A DNA stretch of 64,000 bases from Acidobacteriota bacterium (GCA_016716905.1 JADJUS010000004.1:992001-1056000); one strand, 5' to 3'. Positions 23,076 to 32,150 are shown, counted from the stretch's first letter. A program made the numbers and translations. The notes: generated from the sequence alone by a model not told the origin.

Positions 23076-25688
23076 ATGCGGGAATTCTATCGCAGTGTGC
23101 GCGCGGGTGTGGGACCCGCCATCATCGGCATTTCAGCATGGTGCGCGGCCGGCACGGTCGGTGTGATCTCCAGCGACTCCGGAGCCGGTCGCCTGCTCGC
23201 ATTTGCTCCATGGTGGGCCGGCCTTCTCGCGTTCGCACTCGCTGCGTGTGTGCCCACCTGGCGCGCACGCCCGATCACAGCTGTTCCCGCATTGTTGAGC
23301 ACGATGCCGTGGTGGCCAATCCCCCTTCCCGCGGCGGCCCTGGTGTGGACGGGAGCGCTCGCCTGGGTGCCCATCGGCGCATCGCTGCTGGCGGCAGAAG
23401 GCAGCCGGACGCTCGGGTGGCTCAATAGCGCGATTGGCGCGCAGACGCCTGACCGGGCGACCCGTGTGGCGGCGCTGGGATCGCTCGTCATCGCGCTCGG
23501 CGCCGCATGGGCGGCCGACCCGCGCGTGCCAGGCGGCGACGAGCCGCACTACCTGGTCATCACGCAGAGCCTGCTCAAGGACGGCGATTTGTTCATCGAG
23601 AACAATCACACGGCCCGCGACTACGCGTCGTATTTCGGGGGCTCGATCGCCCCAGACTACCTGGTGCGAGGCAAGGATGGGCGCATCCCTTCGATCCATG
23701 CGCCAGGCGTGTCGGCCCTGGTGCTGCCGGGGTTCGCCCTCTTCGGGTTTCGAGGCGCGCAGGCGACTCTCATTCTGCTGTTCGCGGTCACCGGCGCCTT
23801 GCTCTGGCAATCGGCGTGGCGCCTCACAGGAGACGCATCAGCCGCGTGGTTTGCCTGGGCGGCCGTGGCCGGGTCCACCACCATGGCCGTGTTGAGCTTC
23901 ATGGTGTTTCCAGACGCGCCGGGCGCCTGTGCGGTGGCCGCCGGTGTCTGGCTGCTGGTGGCACTGCCACACGCGCCCGGTCGCGCTGTGGTCTCGGTGT
24001 CCGCGGCTCTTGCAGCGTTGCCGTGGCTCCACACGCGGTTCAGCGTCCTGGCCGGCGCGCTCGGCCTGGCCTTGCTCGTGCTGATGCTCCGCGACAAAGC
24101 TCGCCCAATGGCCGGCCGTCTGCGGCGAGTCGCGCTCTTTAGCGCGCTTCCGGCGATCAGCGCCCTGGCGTGGCTCACCACGTTTTATGTGCTCTACGGT
24201 TCGTTCGACCCCCGCGTCCCGTACGGGCCCAATCCAGAAATCCGGTCGTGGATTTGGGGTGCGGTGACCGGATTGTTCGTCGACCAGCAGTTCGGCCTGA
24301 TGACGTTTGCACCCGTTCTGCTCGCCGCAGGCCTTGGTGTGATGGTGAACGCCCCGCGCCGGTTGCGCCTGCTGAGCGCGCTGTCGATCGGCATCGTGAT
24401 GGTGTACGCGATGGCGGTGGCCAGTTACTGGATGTGGTGGGCGGGCGTGCCTGGGCTGCCCTCGCGCTTCATGACCGCGGCCCTGCCCTTGCTCGTACTT
24501 CCGCTCGCCGTGGCGTGGTCGCGGTCTGGCGTCGCGAACCGCCGGTTGCTGCTCGCCGGGCTGCTGGTGTCGCTCGCGATCACTGCCCTGGTGTTATCGG
24601 TCGATCGAGGCGCGATGGCCTGGAACGATCGCCGAGCGGCCCAGGCGGCCTGGCTCGAGTGGCTGAACCCGCTTGTGAACCTCCCAGGGGCGTGGCCGAG
24701 TTTCTTCTGGGACACGGAAGTCGCATTTCTTCGGCATGCCGCAGCCTCGCTCGCGGTGCTCGCCGTGTGGTGGCTTGCGCTCCGCACATTTGCCACCTCG
24801 CGCACCATCGTCGCCACCGGGATGTTGGTGGGTTTCATGCTGCTCACCCAGGTGGGCTGGTGGGTGACAGGCAGTGCGCCTCTGGACGCGGCTCGGGCCC
24901 AACTTGTCATCCACGCGGCCGCAGGGGCGCACGCGTCTGTTTGGCGGGTGGGCAGCGGGATGCGCCGGTGGGACGCGCTGGCCGAACCGCTTCGCTTTGA
25001 GCGCTTCCGGCCGCCGATCTCGGACCGTCAGTCTGCGGCGGTGATCTCGCTCGCGAATGTCCCCGGCGGCCTCTATCGCCTCGACGTTACGTCGGGAAGT
25101 CTCGCCGGTACCCTGACCGTTCGCATCGCGCGGCCACCCGCGCCGGCTTTGTACCGCTTCGACGTACCGGCGTCATCGTCACACTCCTTCCAGGTGACCC
25201 TGCCCGCCGGTGCCGCTGCGCTGGTTGTGGAAGGTGGGGCCCCCGAGTTCGCCCGGCAGGTGCACGCCAGTCTCGCGCCGGCGTCAGTCGCTCAGGCGCC
25301 AGGCGCTTTCGCGCGTCAGTTCGCCGCCTACGGCGACGCGGGTGTGTTCTTCCTTGATGGCAATGTGTTTCCCGAGACGCAGGGATTCTGGGTGCGGGGC
25401 GGACGTTCAACCAGCTTCGTGCTGGCTCGCGGCGGTGCTGCTGCGAATCGAGGGCACGTGCTGCAGGTGCAGAACGGCGGCGCCGCGAACACGGTGACGA
25501 TTCAGGTCGGCGGATGGCAGGAGGTCCTGACGATGGCTGCCGGCGAAGTGCGCCCGGTGACGCTGCCGGCCGCCGACGCGTTAGGCAGCTGGCCGATCAC
25601 CATCACCTCATCGTCCGGCTTCCGGCCATCAGACACGGCGGGGCAGGACGCCAGATTCCTTGGCGTGTGGATCCCACTCAACCGTTAA
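23076..25688 (+). CDS. GT-C/GT39-like membrane glycosyltransferase, large
   Basis: 870 residues. About 12 hydrophobic segments span residues 10-610. The loop near residues 150-165 has RVPGGDEPHYLVIT, an acidic DE-x-HY pattern like the catalytic loop of PMT/ArnT-type GT-C enzymes. A soluble beta-rich C-terminal domain (about 640-870) follows. It likely transfers sugar from a polyprenyl-phosphate carrier on the periplasmic face. Donor and acceptor are not identifiable. Transcription is divergent from the smaller GT-C-like gene, sharing a 17-base gap as promoter region. Confidence 0.65.
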   Translation: MREFYRSVRAGVGPAIIGISAWCAAGTVGVISSDSGAGRLLAFAPWWAGLLAFALAACVPTWRARPITAVPALLSTMPWWPIPLPAAALVWTGALAWVPIGASLLAAEGSRTLGWLNSAIGAQTPDRATRVAALGSLVIALGAAWAADPRVPGGDEPHYLVITQSLLKDGDLFIENNHTARDYASYFGGSIAPDYLVRGKDGRIPSIHAPGVSALVLPGFALFGFRGAQATLILLFAVTGALLWQSAWRLTGDASAAWFAWAAVAGSTTMAVLSFMVFPDAPGACAVAAGVWLLVALPHAPGRAVVSVSAALAALPWLHTRFSVLAGALGLALLVLMLRDKARPMAGRLRRVALFSALPAISALAWLTTFYVLYGSFDPRVPYGPNPEIRSWIWGAVTGLFVDQQFGLMTFAPVLLAAGLGVMVNAPRRLRLLSALSIGIVMVYAMAVASYWMWWAGVPGLPSRFMTAALPLLVLPLAVAWSRSGVANRRLLLAGLLVSLAITALVLSVDRGAMAWNDRRAAQAAWLEWLNPLVNLPGAWPSFFWDTEVAFLRHAAASLAVLAVWWLALRTFATSRTIVATGMLVGFMLLTQVGWWVTGSAPLDAARAQLVIHAAAGAHASVWRVGSGMRRWDALAEPLRFERFRPPISDRQSAAVISLANVPGGLYRLDVTSGSLAGTLTVRIARPPAPALYRFDVPASSSHSFQVTLPAGAAALVVEGGAPEFARQVHASLAPASVAQAPGAFARQFAAYGDAGVFFLDGNVFPETQGFWVRGGRSTSFVLARGGAAANRGHVLQVQNGGAANTVTIQVGGWQEVLTMAAGEVRPVTLPAADALGSWPITITSSSGFRPSDTAGQDARFLGVWIPLNR

Positions 25689-25693
25689 TCGAT

Positions 25694-26518
25694 CTAGTAC
25701 CGAAGCGCTCCGCCGAACCAGAGTCCGTTGAAGCGGAAGTCGCCTTGGTCTGTCTTCACGCGCAGGAATGTGTTCATGCGCCTCCAGCCCACCTGGACGC
25801 CGAGGTGCCGTGAGAAGTTCATGGTCCCGTAGATGTCGATGTCCACGTAATTGGCCTGGTAGTTCTCATCGATATCCGGCAACTGGAAACCGCTGACTTC
25901 GGCGGTGATCGAGATGTTCTTCAACGGGTACGCGCGGCCGACCAGGCCGAAGGCCGGCAGAGGGGCTTTGGCCACGGTGGCTTCGTCGTTGATCGGCGAC
26001 TTGAGGCTCGCACTCATCTGCGTGTACCGTCCTTCGATGAGGAAGCCGACATAACCGCGGTCGGTGTAGAAGAAGTCGAACTCATATCCGACGCGCCAGA
26101 CCTTCCAGTCGAACGTCGATTTGATCGGCACGTTCACCGGATAGAGGATGCCGTTGAAGATGATCTGCCGCTTCAACGTCGAGTCGGCAGTGTAGCTGAC
26201 CGGCGTGTACTGGAAGCGGAACTTGCTCTTCTTGCTGGGGCGCAGGACGAGACGGCCGTCCATGAACTGCGTTTTTTTGAATCCCAGGTCGGACACGAAG
26301 TCGATTTGGGTGCCGACGATCCCGAACTGTTCGGACGCAATGAGGCCGAACAGGCCCGGGCGCCAGATGGCGCCGCCCACTTCGATGTGATACTCCTCGC
26401 CGATCGCCCGGGTGGACGGCGGGCGGTCGTCGGCCTGCGCCAGTGCCGTGGACGGCAGCGCCACAGCGGCCATGAGCCCAGCGCCAAAGAGTAGTGCCCG
26501 CAACGTACAACCTCGCAT
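25694..26518 (-). CDS. Predicted outer-membrane beta-barrel protein
   Basis: 274 residues from the ATG at 26518, which has a GGAGG ribosome site 6 bases upstream; a longer frame exists but lacks such a site. A signal peptide (about 1-29, ending ALAQA) is followed by alternating amphipathic strands (FRFQYTPVSYTA, YVGFLIEGRYTQ, DIDIYGTMNFSRHLGVQVGW) and a terminal aromatic residue (GGALRY). That pattern fits an outer-membrane barrel of about 10-12 strands. Function unknown. It is convergent with the large GT-C gene with 5 bases between stops. Confidence 0.7.
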   Translation of the reverse strand: MRGCTLRALLFGAGLMAAVALPSTALAQADDRPPSTRAIGEEYHIEVGGAIWRPGLFGLIASEQFGIVGTQIDFVSDLGFKKTQFMDGRLVLRPSKKSKFRFQYTPVSYTADSTLKRQIIFNGILYPVNVPIKSTFDWKVWRVGYEFDFFYTDRGYVGFLIEGRYTQMSASLKSPINDEATVAKAPLPAFGLVGRAYPLKNISITAEVSGFQLPDIDENYQANYVDIDIYGTMNFSRHLGVQVGWRRMNTFLRVKTDQGDFRFNGLWFGGALRY

Positions 26519-26611
26519 GGAAACCTCCGTTTCGGGGGGTATCGGCCGCTCAGCTGTCAGGGAATAGACCTCGCGGCCACGAAAATCCACGACGGAGCAC
26601 AGGGAAGGACC

Positions 26612-26712
26612 CACGACGGATCACAGGGAGGCGCAGAGGCTCAGAGGTCAGATCTGCTTAAACCTAAAGAAAAGAGCCTCAAAGACTCGGAGTCTCCCTG
26701 TGATCCGACGTG
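26612..26712. repeat. Inverted-repeat element of about 100 bases
   Basis: CACGACGGATCACAGGGAG (26612-26630) pairs with CTCCCTGTGATCCGACGTG (26694-26712) with one mismatch in 19. A partial direct copy (CACGACGGAGCACAGGGAA) precedes it at 26588-26606. The interior contains further short complementary blocks around CAGAGGCTCAGAG. The element fills the gap between the barrel gene and the 3D-domain gene. It is unrelated to palindromic families A and B. Confidence 0.7.
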
Positions 26713-26714
26713 AT

Positions 26715-27173
26715 CTAGTGAACCGAGGCTTTCGGGTCCCAGCCCATGCGGAGGACGGTGACGGCGGCCTTGCGGCGGCCGAAATCGAGTGCCTCGAAGC
26801 AGCTCCAGATGTAGATGTCCAGTTCCCGCCCCTGCACCTCTGGGCCTGTGTCGAGCACGGTGTAGATGCCTTCGTAGGCCTCCGGCACCCCCTCGATCCG
26901 GATGATTGACCCGGCCGGGAGCAAGGCGGGGTCGGATGCGGCGATGCCTGGCCTGACCTTGACGCCGGATGCGGTCGTTTCGCCCTTGCAGTAGGCGGTC
27001 ACGTCAAACCGCAACAGGCGGCCGGGGGATGGTGCCGCAGTTTCGCTGGCCGTCTCGACGAGGGCCGTGCGCGAATCCATCATCACGCCCTCGTAGATGG
27101 CGAGAAACAGGACGCCGGCGGCGCCGGTGGCCAGCAGCTTCATCCGCAGAGACCGGGACAGGCGGAACGACAT
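26715..27173 (-). CDS. 3D-domain (MltA-C/YabE-like) protein, membrane-anchored
   Basis: 152 residues. An N-terminal membrane anchor (about 11-30) leads to a 3D domain (about 55-145) with TASGVKVRPGIAASDP, YTVLDTGPEVQGRELDIYI and the final FGRRKAAVTVLR. The domain forms a double-psi beta barrel with three conserved aspartates, seen here as SD, LD and LD. It occurs in lytic transglycosylases of the MltA and Rpf-related type. A cell-wall role in the periplasm is likely; the glycosidase partner domain is absent. It is 29 bases upstream of the thiL 3' end in the same orientation sense. Confidence 0.8.
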   Translation of the reverse strand: MSFRLSRSLRMKLLATGAAGVLFLAIYEGVMMDSRTALVETASETAAPSPGRLLRFDVTAYCKGETTASGVKVRPGIAASDPALLPAGSIIRIEGVPEAYEGIYTVLDTGPEVQGRELDIYIWSCFEALDFGRRKAAVTVLRMGWDPKASVH

Positions 27174-27202
27174 GTGCTGCCGAACACTCTAGCTGGAATC
27201 GA

Positions 27203-28204
27203 TCAGAAATGTGAGAAGCCGGTCGGCAGGTCGGCGCGCGCGCCACCGGCCACCACGCACGTCGCCCGTTCCTTTGTACACACGCCGATTTCGGTGACGC
27301 TGGTTTCGCCGGCCTGTCGAATTGCGGCCAGAAACAATCGTGTGCGGCGCCTGGGGACGGCGAACAGCAGCTCGTAGTCTTCGCCACCAGAGAGCGCCAG
27401 TCCTGGGGCATCGGCGCCCGTGGCTGCGGCCCAGGCGAGGGCACCCGGGTGCAGGGGCAGCGCGTCGCCCAATACTTCCACGCCGCAGGCGCTCGCTTCG
27501 GCAACCTGGGTGAGCGCGTCTGCGAGGCCGTCCGACAGATCCATGCAGGCCGACGCCGCGCGGTTATGCGCCACAATCTGACCCGTGCGCAGGCGCGCGT
27601 CAGGCCGGTCGTACTTCGACACGCAGGCGCGCCCGTCGTCATCGAGCCCGGCGAGGTCGGCTCCGGATTCACGCAGGGCGAGGCCCGTCGCGGCCGCGCC
27701 GAGACGCCCCGTGACATAGAGTCGGTCGCCCGGGCGAGCGCCCGAGCGGCGCAGGATGCGCCGGGGCCGCGCCACGCCGATGGCCGTCACGTTAATCACG
27801 ACTGGGCCCGGCGACCGGGTGATGTTGCCACCCACCAGCGGCACCCGTGCCTGAGCGGCGAGCGCCAGGAATCCGTCCAGGATGCGATCGAAGTCATCGA
27901 GCGGCAGCGTTTCGGGCAACGCGAGTGACAGCAGGAGTGCGCGCGGTGCGGCGCCCATGGCTGCGAGGTCGCTCAGATTGACGGCCAATGCCTTGTGTCC
28001 GATGTCCTCAGGTGCCGACCAGGCCCGGCGGAAGTGGATGTCTTCCACCATCGCGTCGGTAGTGACGACATCCACCATGCCGCGTTCAGGCTGCAGCACG
28101 GCCGCATCATCGCCAATGCCTGTGACCACCCAGTCGGGCGGGGAAGGCATGCGGGCCCGAAGCCGCGCGATCAGGGCGCGTTCTCCCAGTTCAGTGATGG
28201 TCAC
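27203..28204 (-). CDS. thiL: Thiamine-monophosphate kinase
   Basis: 333 residues from a GTG at 28204 (MTITELGERALIARL fits the family start); a TTG at 28213 adds three residues. Family motifs are GIGDDAAVL, TTDAMVEDIHF, NLSDLAAMGA, VGGNITRSPG, MDLSDGLADAL and LSGGEDYELLF. The enzyme phosphorylates thiamine monophosphate to the pyrophosphate cofactor in the cytoplasm. It is the last gene of the minus-strand housekeeping run, separated from zapA by the 6S RNA candidate. No TPP riboswitch was seen upstream. Confidence 0.95.
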   Translation of the reverse strand: MTITELGERALIARLRARMPSPPDWVVTGIGDDAAVLQPERGMVDVVTTDAMVEDIHFRRAWSAPEDIGHKALAVNLSDLAAMGAAPRALLLSLALPETLPLDDFDRILDGFLALAAQARVPLVGGNITRSPGPVVINVTAIGVARPRRILRRSGARPGDRLYVTGRLGAAATGLALRESGADLAGLDDDGRACVSKYDRPDARLRTGQIVAHNRAASACMDLSDGLADALTQVAEASACGVEVLGDALPLHPGALAWAAATGADAPGLALSGGEDYELLFAVPRRRTRLFLAAIRQAGETSVTEIGVCTKERATCVVAGGARADLPTGFSHF

Positions 28205-28244
28205 GATAGCCAATGGTGGAAGGAGCCCCGCTTTGCCGTGTGGG

Positions 28245-28405
28245 AAGGTCGAATGAACCTGTTAGACAGGTGGAACCGCTTGTACCGCGCTTCAGGCTTC
28301 CTCCTCGCGGGAGGCATGCACACCACGCGGCGTTTGCAGCTCACTTGGAAGAAAAGCATCGGCTCAAACGACGCTTCTAAACCATCACGAACAAAGCAGG
28401 AGCTG
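28245..28405 (-). ncRNA. ssrS: 6S RNA candidate
   Basis: The gap between zapA and thiL reads, on the minus strand, like a 6S RNA: GAGCCGATG, CAAGTGAGCTGCAAACGC, then a CCTCC-CGCGA-GGAGG hairpin (28300-28314), AAGCCTGAAGC, and ACCTGT-CTA-ACAGGT (28257-28271). 6S genes commonly lie beside zapA. The RNA would imitate an open promoter and bind the housekeeping RNA polymerase. Ends are approximate. Recognition rests on remembered consensus, not on a covariance-model score. Confidence 0.6.
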
Positions 28406-28413
28406 GTCCCATC

Positions 28414-28719
28414 CTACACCGCAATGCGGCGTTGCGCACCCAGAACCGTATCTACGAGGCGCTCGATCTCAACAGTTTTTTCCAGCACGCGGCTGTCGGC
28501 TTCGCCGCTGGCGGCGCGGGCGCGATACAGTTCGTCTGCCAGATTCAACGCCGCGATGATCGCCACGCGCAACGTGTCGGCGCTGGCCAACTCGTCGGCG
28601 GCCATACGCATCTTCCGGTCGAGGTACGTCGCCAATTCGGCGATGTAGGCCTGATCCAGATCGCTCTTCACAGCGTACCGCTGGCCGTGAATCTCGACGG
28701 TGACGACGCGTGTGCCCAT
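28414..28719 (-). CDS. zapA: Cell division protein ZapA
   Basis: 101 residues with the ZapA pattern VTVEIHGQRYAVKSDLDQAY and a helix KMRMAADELASADTLRVAII, followed by a C-terminal coiled coil. ZapA stabilises FtsZ filaments at the division ring. It is preceded by a small coiled-coil gene 10 bases upstream and followed by the 6S RNA candidate. Length is normal for the family. Confidence 0.9.
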   Translation of the reverse strand: MGTRVVTVEIHGQRYAVKSDLDQAYIAELATYLDRKMRMAADELASADTLRVAIIAALNLADELYRARAASGEADSRVLEKTVEIERLVDTVLGAQRRIAV

Positions 28720-28729
28720 GAGTGTGGGG

Positions 28730-28996
28730 CTAGAGCTTCAGCATGTCGATGTGCGAGATCATGTCCACGACACGATGGCGAATCTTCTCCCGCTCCTCGC
28801 GCAGCGCGGCGGTCTCGGCCGTGTGGGCCTCGAGTTCCGTGATGCGTGTGGTGGCGGCGTCAAGGTCGCGCTCGAGCCGCGCGGCCGCGTCGAGCGCCTT
28901 GGTGCGATCGGTGCGGAGTGATTCAATCATGCCGACCAGCTGTTTGACTTTCTCTTCCAGCCGGTCAATCGGTTGCAGTTCTGTCGTGGTCGCCAT
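28730..28996 (-). CDS. zapB: Small coiled-coil protein, ZapB-like
   Basis: 88 residues, almost wholly heptad-patterned (DRLEEKVKQLVGMIESLRTD, LERDLDAATTRITELEAHTA) and ending HIDMLKL. ZapB-type proteins link ZapA-FtsZ structures to other division components. Position directly before zapA in the pheT-zapA interval supports the name, but coiled coils are low in information and the symbol is tentative. Confidence 0.7.
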   Translation of the reverse strand: MATTTELQPIDRLEEKVKQLVGMIESLRTDRTKALDAAARLERDLDAATTRITELEAHTAETAALREEREKIRHRVVDMISHIDMLKL

Positions 28997-29010
28997 CCGG
29001 TCGTCCTTTG

Positions 29011-31104
29011 TCAGTTGCCGCGCAGGGTCGTTCCATGTGTCCGGGCCAGGGCCTCGATGATGGCCTCAACCGCCTGTTGCACTTCAGCGTCGGTCAGCGT
29101 GCGGTCCCGATCGCGAAATGTCAGCCGCAGCGACAGGCTGACTTGACCGGTGGGCACACCCTTGCCGTGATACCGATCGAACTCGCGCACATCCACCAGC
29201 GTGGCGGGTGCGCTGGCTCGAATCGTGCCACGAACCGCCGCAGCAGGCAAGCCGGCGTCGATGAGGATCGACAAGTCGCGTTGCACCGATGGGTGGCGCG
29301 GCAGGGGAGTCACGCGCCGCGGCGCGGCGTCTGCCCCCTGGAGGGCAACCAGTTGGTCCAGATCCAACTCACCGGCCACCACCGTGACTCCGGCCGGCAG
29401 ACCGCGCGCAGAGGTGAGGCTCTGCAGCAACTGACCGACGACACCCACACGCCGGGATGTGCCCGCAACATCCACAAGCAGCGATGCGGCCCGCCCCGGT
29501 ACACACCACGGCACGTCTGCGGCTGGTTCCGATCGACAGGTGACACCGAAGGCGTCGGTCAACAACTCGGCAACGCCGAGTGCATCAAACAGATCGACCT
29601 CCGCCGCCGGCTGGCTCCAATGCACCTGCCGCGCGCCCGCGAGCACCCAGCCCACGCGTTGCCGTTCGCCCTGCGTCGAGAACACGGAGCCGGCTTCGAA
29701 CAGCCGCACGTCGGCGATATCGCGACGCCGGTTGTAGCTGAGCGCGTCGAGCAGGCCGGGCAGCATCGACGGTCGAAGCACCGCGAATTTTTCCGACAGC
29801 GGGTTCGCGATGGTGACAAGCGATGCAGGGCCGGCGACAAACGGTTCGGCGGCAACCTGCTCGATGAATGTGAAGGTCACGGCCTCCTGCAGGCCCGCGC
29901 CGCAGAGCAACCGCCGGATGCGCCTTGCGCGCAGTACCGCGGCGTCCGCGCGGTGCGGAGGTGTTCGAAGTGCGGGGAACGTCGCAGGCACGCGATTGAC
30001 GCCCCAGTGGCGGCCGACTTCTTCGATCAAGTCCGCTTCGCGGGCCACGTCCACACGCCAACTCGGCACGCGCACGAGCCAGTCGGTGTTCGCGGGCGTG
30101 ACGCCAAATCCCAGGCTCGTGAGAATGCGCATCACGTCTGCATCCGGGACCTGGTCGCCGAGCAAGCGGTCCAGACGCGAGCGCAGAAGGACGAGATCGC
30201 GATCAGCGGCCGGCGATGGGTAACGGTCTGTAATCCCGCCGACGCGACGCCCCGCGCCGATGCGCTCGAGCAGGTCCAACGCGCAGGCCAGGCCGGCAGT
30301 GGCCGCCTCAAGGTCGGCGCCGCGTTCGAACCTGGCGGACGCTTCGGTCTTCAACCCCAGCCGCTTGCTGGTGGTGCGGACGGATGCCGGCTGGAACCAC
30401 GCGCTTTCCAACGCGATGCGGGTGGTGGACGCGGAGACTTCCGACGTGGCGCCGCCCATGACTCCGGCGATGGCTACCGCGCGCGCGCCGTCAGCGATGA
30501 CGAGCATTGACGCATCAAGTGTGCGGGACTGCCGATCGAGTGTGGTGAGGGTTTCTCCGACGCGCGCCATTCGCACGCGAATCTCCGGCCCCGCGAGGCG
30601 TGCCACGTCGAACGCGTGCATCGGCTGGCCCATCTCAAGCAGCACGTAGTTGGTGACGTCCACCACGTTGTTGATCGGCCGAATCCCGCACGCGGTCAGC
30701 CGATCCGCCAGCCACGCCGGCGATGGGCCGACCGTGACGTCGGCAATCGCCAGCGCATACCGTCCGCACAGTTCCGATTCTATGTTTACGGGGACGAATG
30801 GGTTTTCGGAGGCCGGCTCTTTAGAGCCGGCGGCTCCGTCGGGTCTAAAGACCCGACCTCCGAGGTCTGGCCCCTGGACCTTGGACCCTGGACTCTGGAC
30901 CGCGAAGGCGGTGGCCGCCTCGCGCGCCAGCCCGCGAACACTGAGGCAGTCCGGGCGGTTGGCGGTGATCTCGAAGTCGATCACGTCGCCTTCGATGCCG
31001 GCCACCTCGAATCCGACGCCGGCCACTGCGGCCGCGATGTCGTTCACGCTTGCCGACGCTGGGAGGTCGGCGAATTCACGCATCCAGCTGACAGGGGCCT
31101 TCAT
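29011..31104 (-). CDS. pheT: Phenylalanyl-tRNA synthetase beta subunit with in-frame palindromic insertion
   Basis: 697 residues. The expected domains follow in order: N-terminal domain with ANRPDCLSVRGLAREA, B3/4 editing domain, B5 domain, core synthetase-like domain and C-terminal anticodon-binding fold (RHPSVQRDLSILID). The ATG overlaps the pheS stop (ATGA). Residues about 69-100 are unusual. They are encoded by a GTCCAGG-type 7-base array (30874-30901) followed by a double copy of palindromic element A (30808-30861), giving SPGSKVQGPDL then GGRVFRPDGAAGSKEPASEN. They fall in a linker that is normally short and variable. The standard EMAP-type tRNA-binding domain is absent from the N-terminus, so this is the short form of PheT. 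Confidence 0.95.
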   Translation of the reverse strand: MKAPVSWMREFADLPASASVNDIAAAVAGVGFEVAGIEGDVIDFEITANRPDCLSVRGLAREAATAFAVQSPGSKVQGPDLGGRVFRPDGAAGSKEPASENPFVPVNIESELCGRYALAIADVTVGPSPAWLADRLTACGIRPINNVVDVTNYVLLEMGQPMHAFDVARLAGPEIRVRMARVGETLTTLDRQSRTLDASMLVIADGARAVAIAGVMGGATSEVSASTTRIALESAWFQPASVRTTSKRLGLKTEASARFERGADLEAATAGLACALDLLERIGAGRRVGGITDRYPSPAADRDLVLLRSRLDRLLGDQVPDADVMRILTSLGFGVTPANTDWLVRVPSWRVDVAREADLIEEVGRHWGVNRVPATFPALRTPPHRADAAVLRARRIRRLLCGAGLQEAVTFTFIEQVAAEPFVAGPASLVTIANPLSEKFAVLRPSMLPGLLDALSYNRRRDIADVRLFEAGSVFSTQGERQRVGWVLAGARQVHWSQPAAEVDLFDALGVAELLTDAFGVTCRSEPAADVPWCVPGRAASLLVDVAGTSRRVGVVGQLLQSLTSARGLPAGVTVVAGELDLDQLVALQGADAAPRRVTPLPRHPSVQRDLSILIDAGLPAAAVRGTIRASAPATLVDVREFDRYHGKGVPTGQVSLSLRLTFRDRDRTLTDAEVQQAVEAIIEALARTHGTTLRGN
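30808..30861. repeat. Palindromic element A inside pheT, two inverted units
   Basis: Unit 1 at 30808-30831 (GGAGGCCGGCTCTTTAGAGC, then CGGC) and unit 2 at 30838-30861 (GTCGGGTCTAAAGACCCGAC, then CTCC) are each palindromic. Compared with the copy at 21365-21433, changes occur in pairs that keep the stem (GGGTC/GACCC becomes GGCTC/GAGCC; GCC/GGC becomes GTC/GAC). The element is read in frame as pheT residues about 82-99. Confidence 0.85.
30874..30901. repeat. 7-base tandem array inside pheT
   Basis: Four units of the type CTGGACC / TTGGACC / CTGGACT / CTGGACC lie next to the palindromic element and encode pheT residues about 69-78. The same 7-base unit on the opposite strand (GTCCAGG) forms the array at 47174-47208, so it is a dispersed sequence. 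Confidence 0.75.
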
Positions 31105-32150
31105 AGTGCGATCTGCTCAAGGAATCGGAGGTCGTTTTCGTAGAACATCCGGATGTCATCCACGCCGTACAGGCGCAGCGCGAGACGCTCGATGCCCATG
31201 CCGAAGGCGAACCCGGTGTAGCGGTTGGCGTCGTATCCGACGGCCTCGAACACGGCCGGGTGCACCATGCCGCAGCCGAGGATTTCAATCCACCCGGTGT
31301 GTTTGCACAACCCGCAGCCGCGCCCGCTGCAGCCCTGGCACTCGACGTCGAGTTCGGCGGACGGCTCGGTGTACGGAAAGAAGCTCGGCCGGAATCGTGT
31401 GGCCACTCTGGCGTCGAAGAATTCTTCTGCGAATGCGTTCAGCGTGCCCTTGAGGTCTCCCAGGCTGATGTGTGTATCCACCACGAGGCCTTCGACCTGT
31501 GTGAACATCGGGGTGTGGGTGGCGTCGAAGTTGTCGCGCCGGTACACGCGCCCTGGCGCGATGATCCGCACCGGCGGGTCATGAGATTCCATGTATCGAA
31601 TCTGCATGCCTGACGTGTGTGTGCGCAGCAGCGTGGCCGCGCGGCCGTTGTCTGGTACCGGCACCGGTGACGACAGATACAACGTGTCCTGCATGTCGCG
31701 CGCCGGATGCGCGGCGGGCATGTTGAGCGCCTCGAAGTTGTGCCAGTCGTCTTCGATCTCCGGGCCCGCAATGACCTGATAGCCCATGGCCATGAAGATG
31801 TCTTCCACCCGCTCGCGCACCTGCGTGAGCGGATGCCGGCGGCCCACCCACGGGCGCCTGGCCGGCAGCGAGACGTCCACGGCATCTTTCGGGCGCGCGG
31901 TGGCCAGCACCGCGGCATCGCGCGCGTCGAGCGCCTGCTCAATTTCCTGCTTCAGGGCGTTGGCCATCGATCCCAGGGATCGCCGCTCTTCGGGCGGCGC
32001 GGTTGCGATCGACTTGACGAGCGCGGTGACGCGCCCCTGTTTGCGGCTCAGGAAGTCGTCGCGCAGTGCTTTGAGATCGGCGGGAGACGACGCCGCGTCG
32101 AGCGCGGCGCGAAATTGACGGGAGAGATCTTCGATGGACGAGGCAGCCAT
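31101..32150 (-). CDS. pheS: Phenylalanyl-tRNA synthetase alpha subunit
   Basis: 349 residues. An N-terminal coiled coil (about 1-90) precedes the class II catalytic core with motif 2 (PPVRIIAPGRVYRRDNFDATH), HTPMFTQVEGLVVD and motif 3 (GFAFGMGIERLALRLYGVDD). It forms the alpha2-beta2 enzyme that charges tRNA-Phe. A CxGC-GLC-type pair (CQGCSGRGCGLC) is present, common in many bacterial PheS. It overlaps pheT by 4 bases. A stem-loop at 32208-32232 lies upstream, between it and rplT. Confidence 0.97.
   Translation of the reverse strand: MAASSIEDLSRQFRAALDAASSPADLKALRDDFLSRKQGRVTALVKSIATAPPEERRSLGSMANALKQEIEQALDARDAAVLATARPKDAVDVSLPARRPWVGRRHPLTQVRERVEDIFMAMGYQVIAGPEIEDDWHNFEALNMPAAHPARDMQDTLYLSSPVPVPDNGRAATLLRTHTSGMQIRYMESHDPPVRIIAPGRVYRRDNFDATHTPMFTQVEGLVVDTHISLGDLKGTLNAFAEEFFDARVATRFRPSFFPYTEPSAELDVECQGCSGRGCGLCKHTGWIEILGCGMVHPAVFEAVGYDANRYTGFAFGMGIERLALRLYGVDDIRMFYENDLRFLEQIAL

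Noticed and set aside
28205..28413. TPP riboswitch before thiL
   Set aside because: No thi-box sequence is visible; the interval instead resembles 6S RNA.
29008..30510. Long plus-strand open frame of 500 codons
   Set aside because: Antisense to pheT, rich in Arg/His/Gly and without domains; a high-GC shadow frame.
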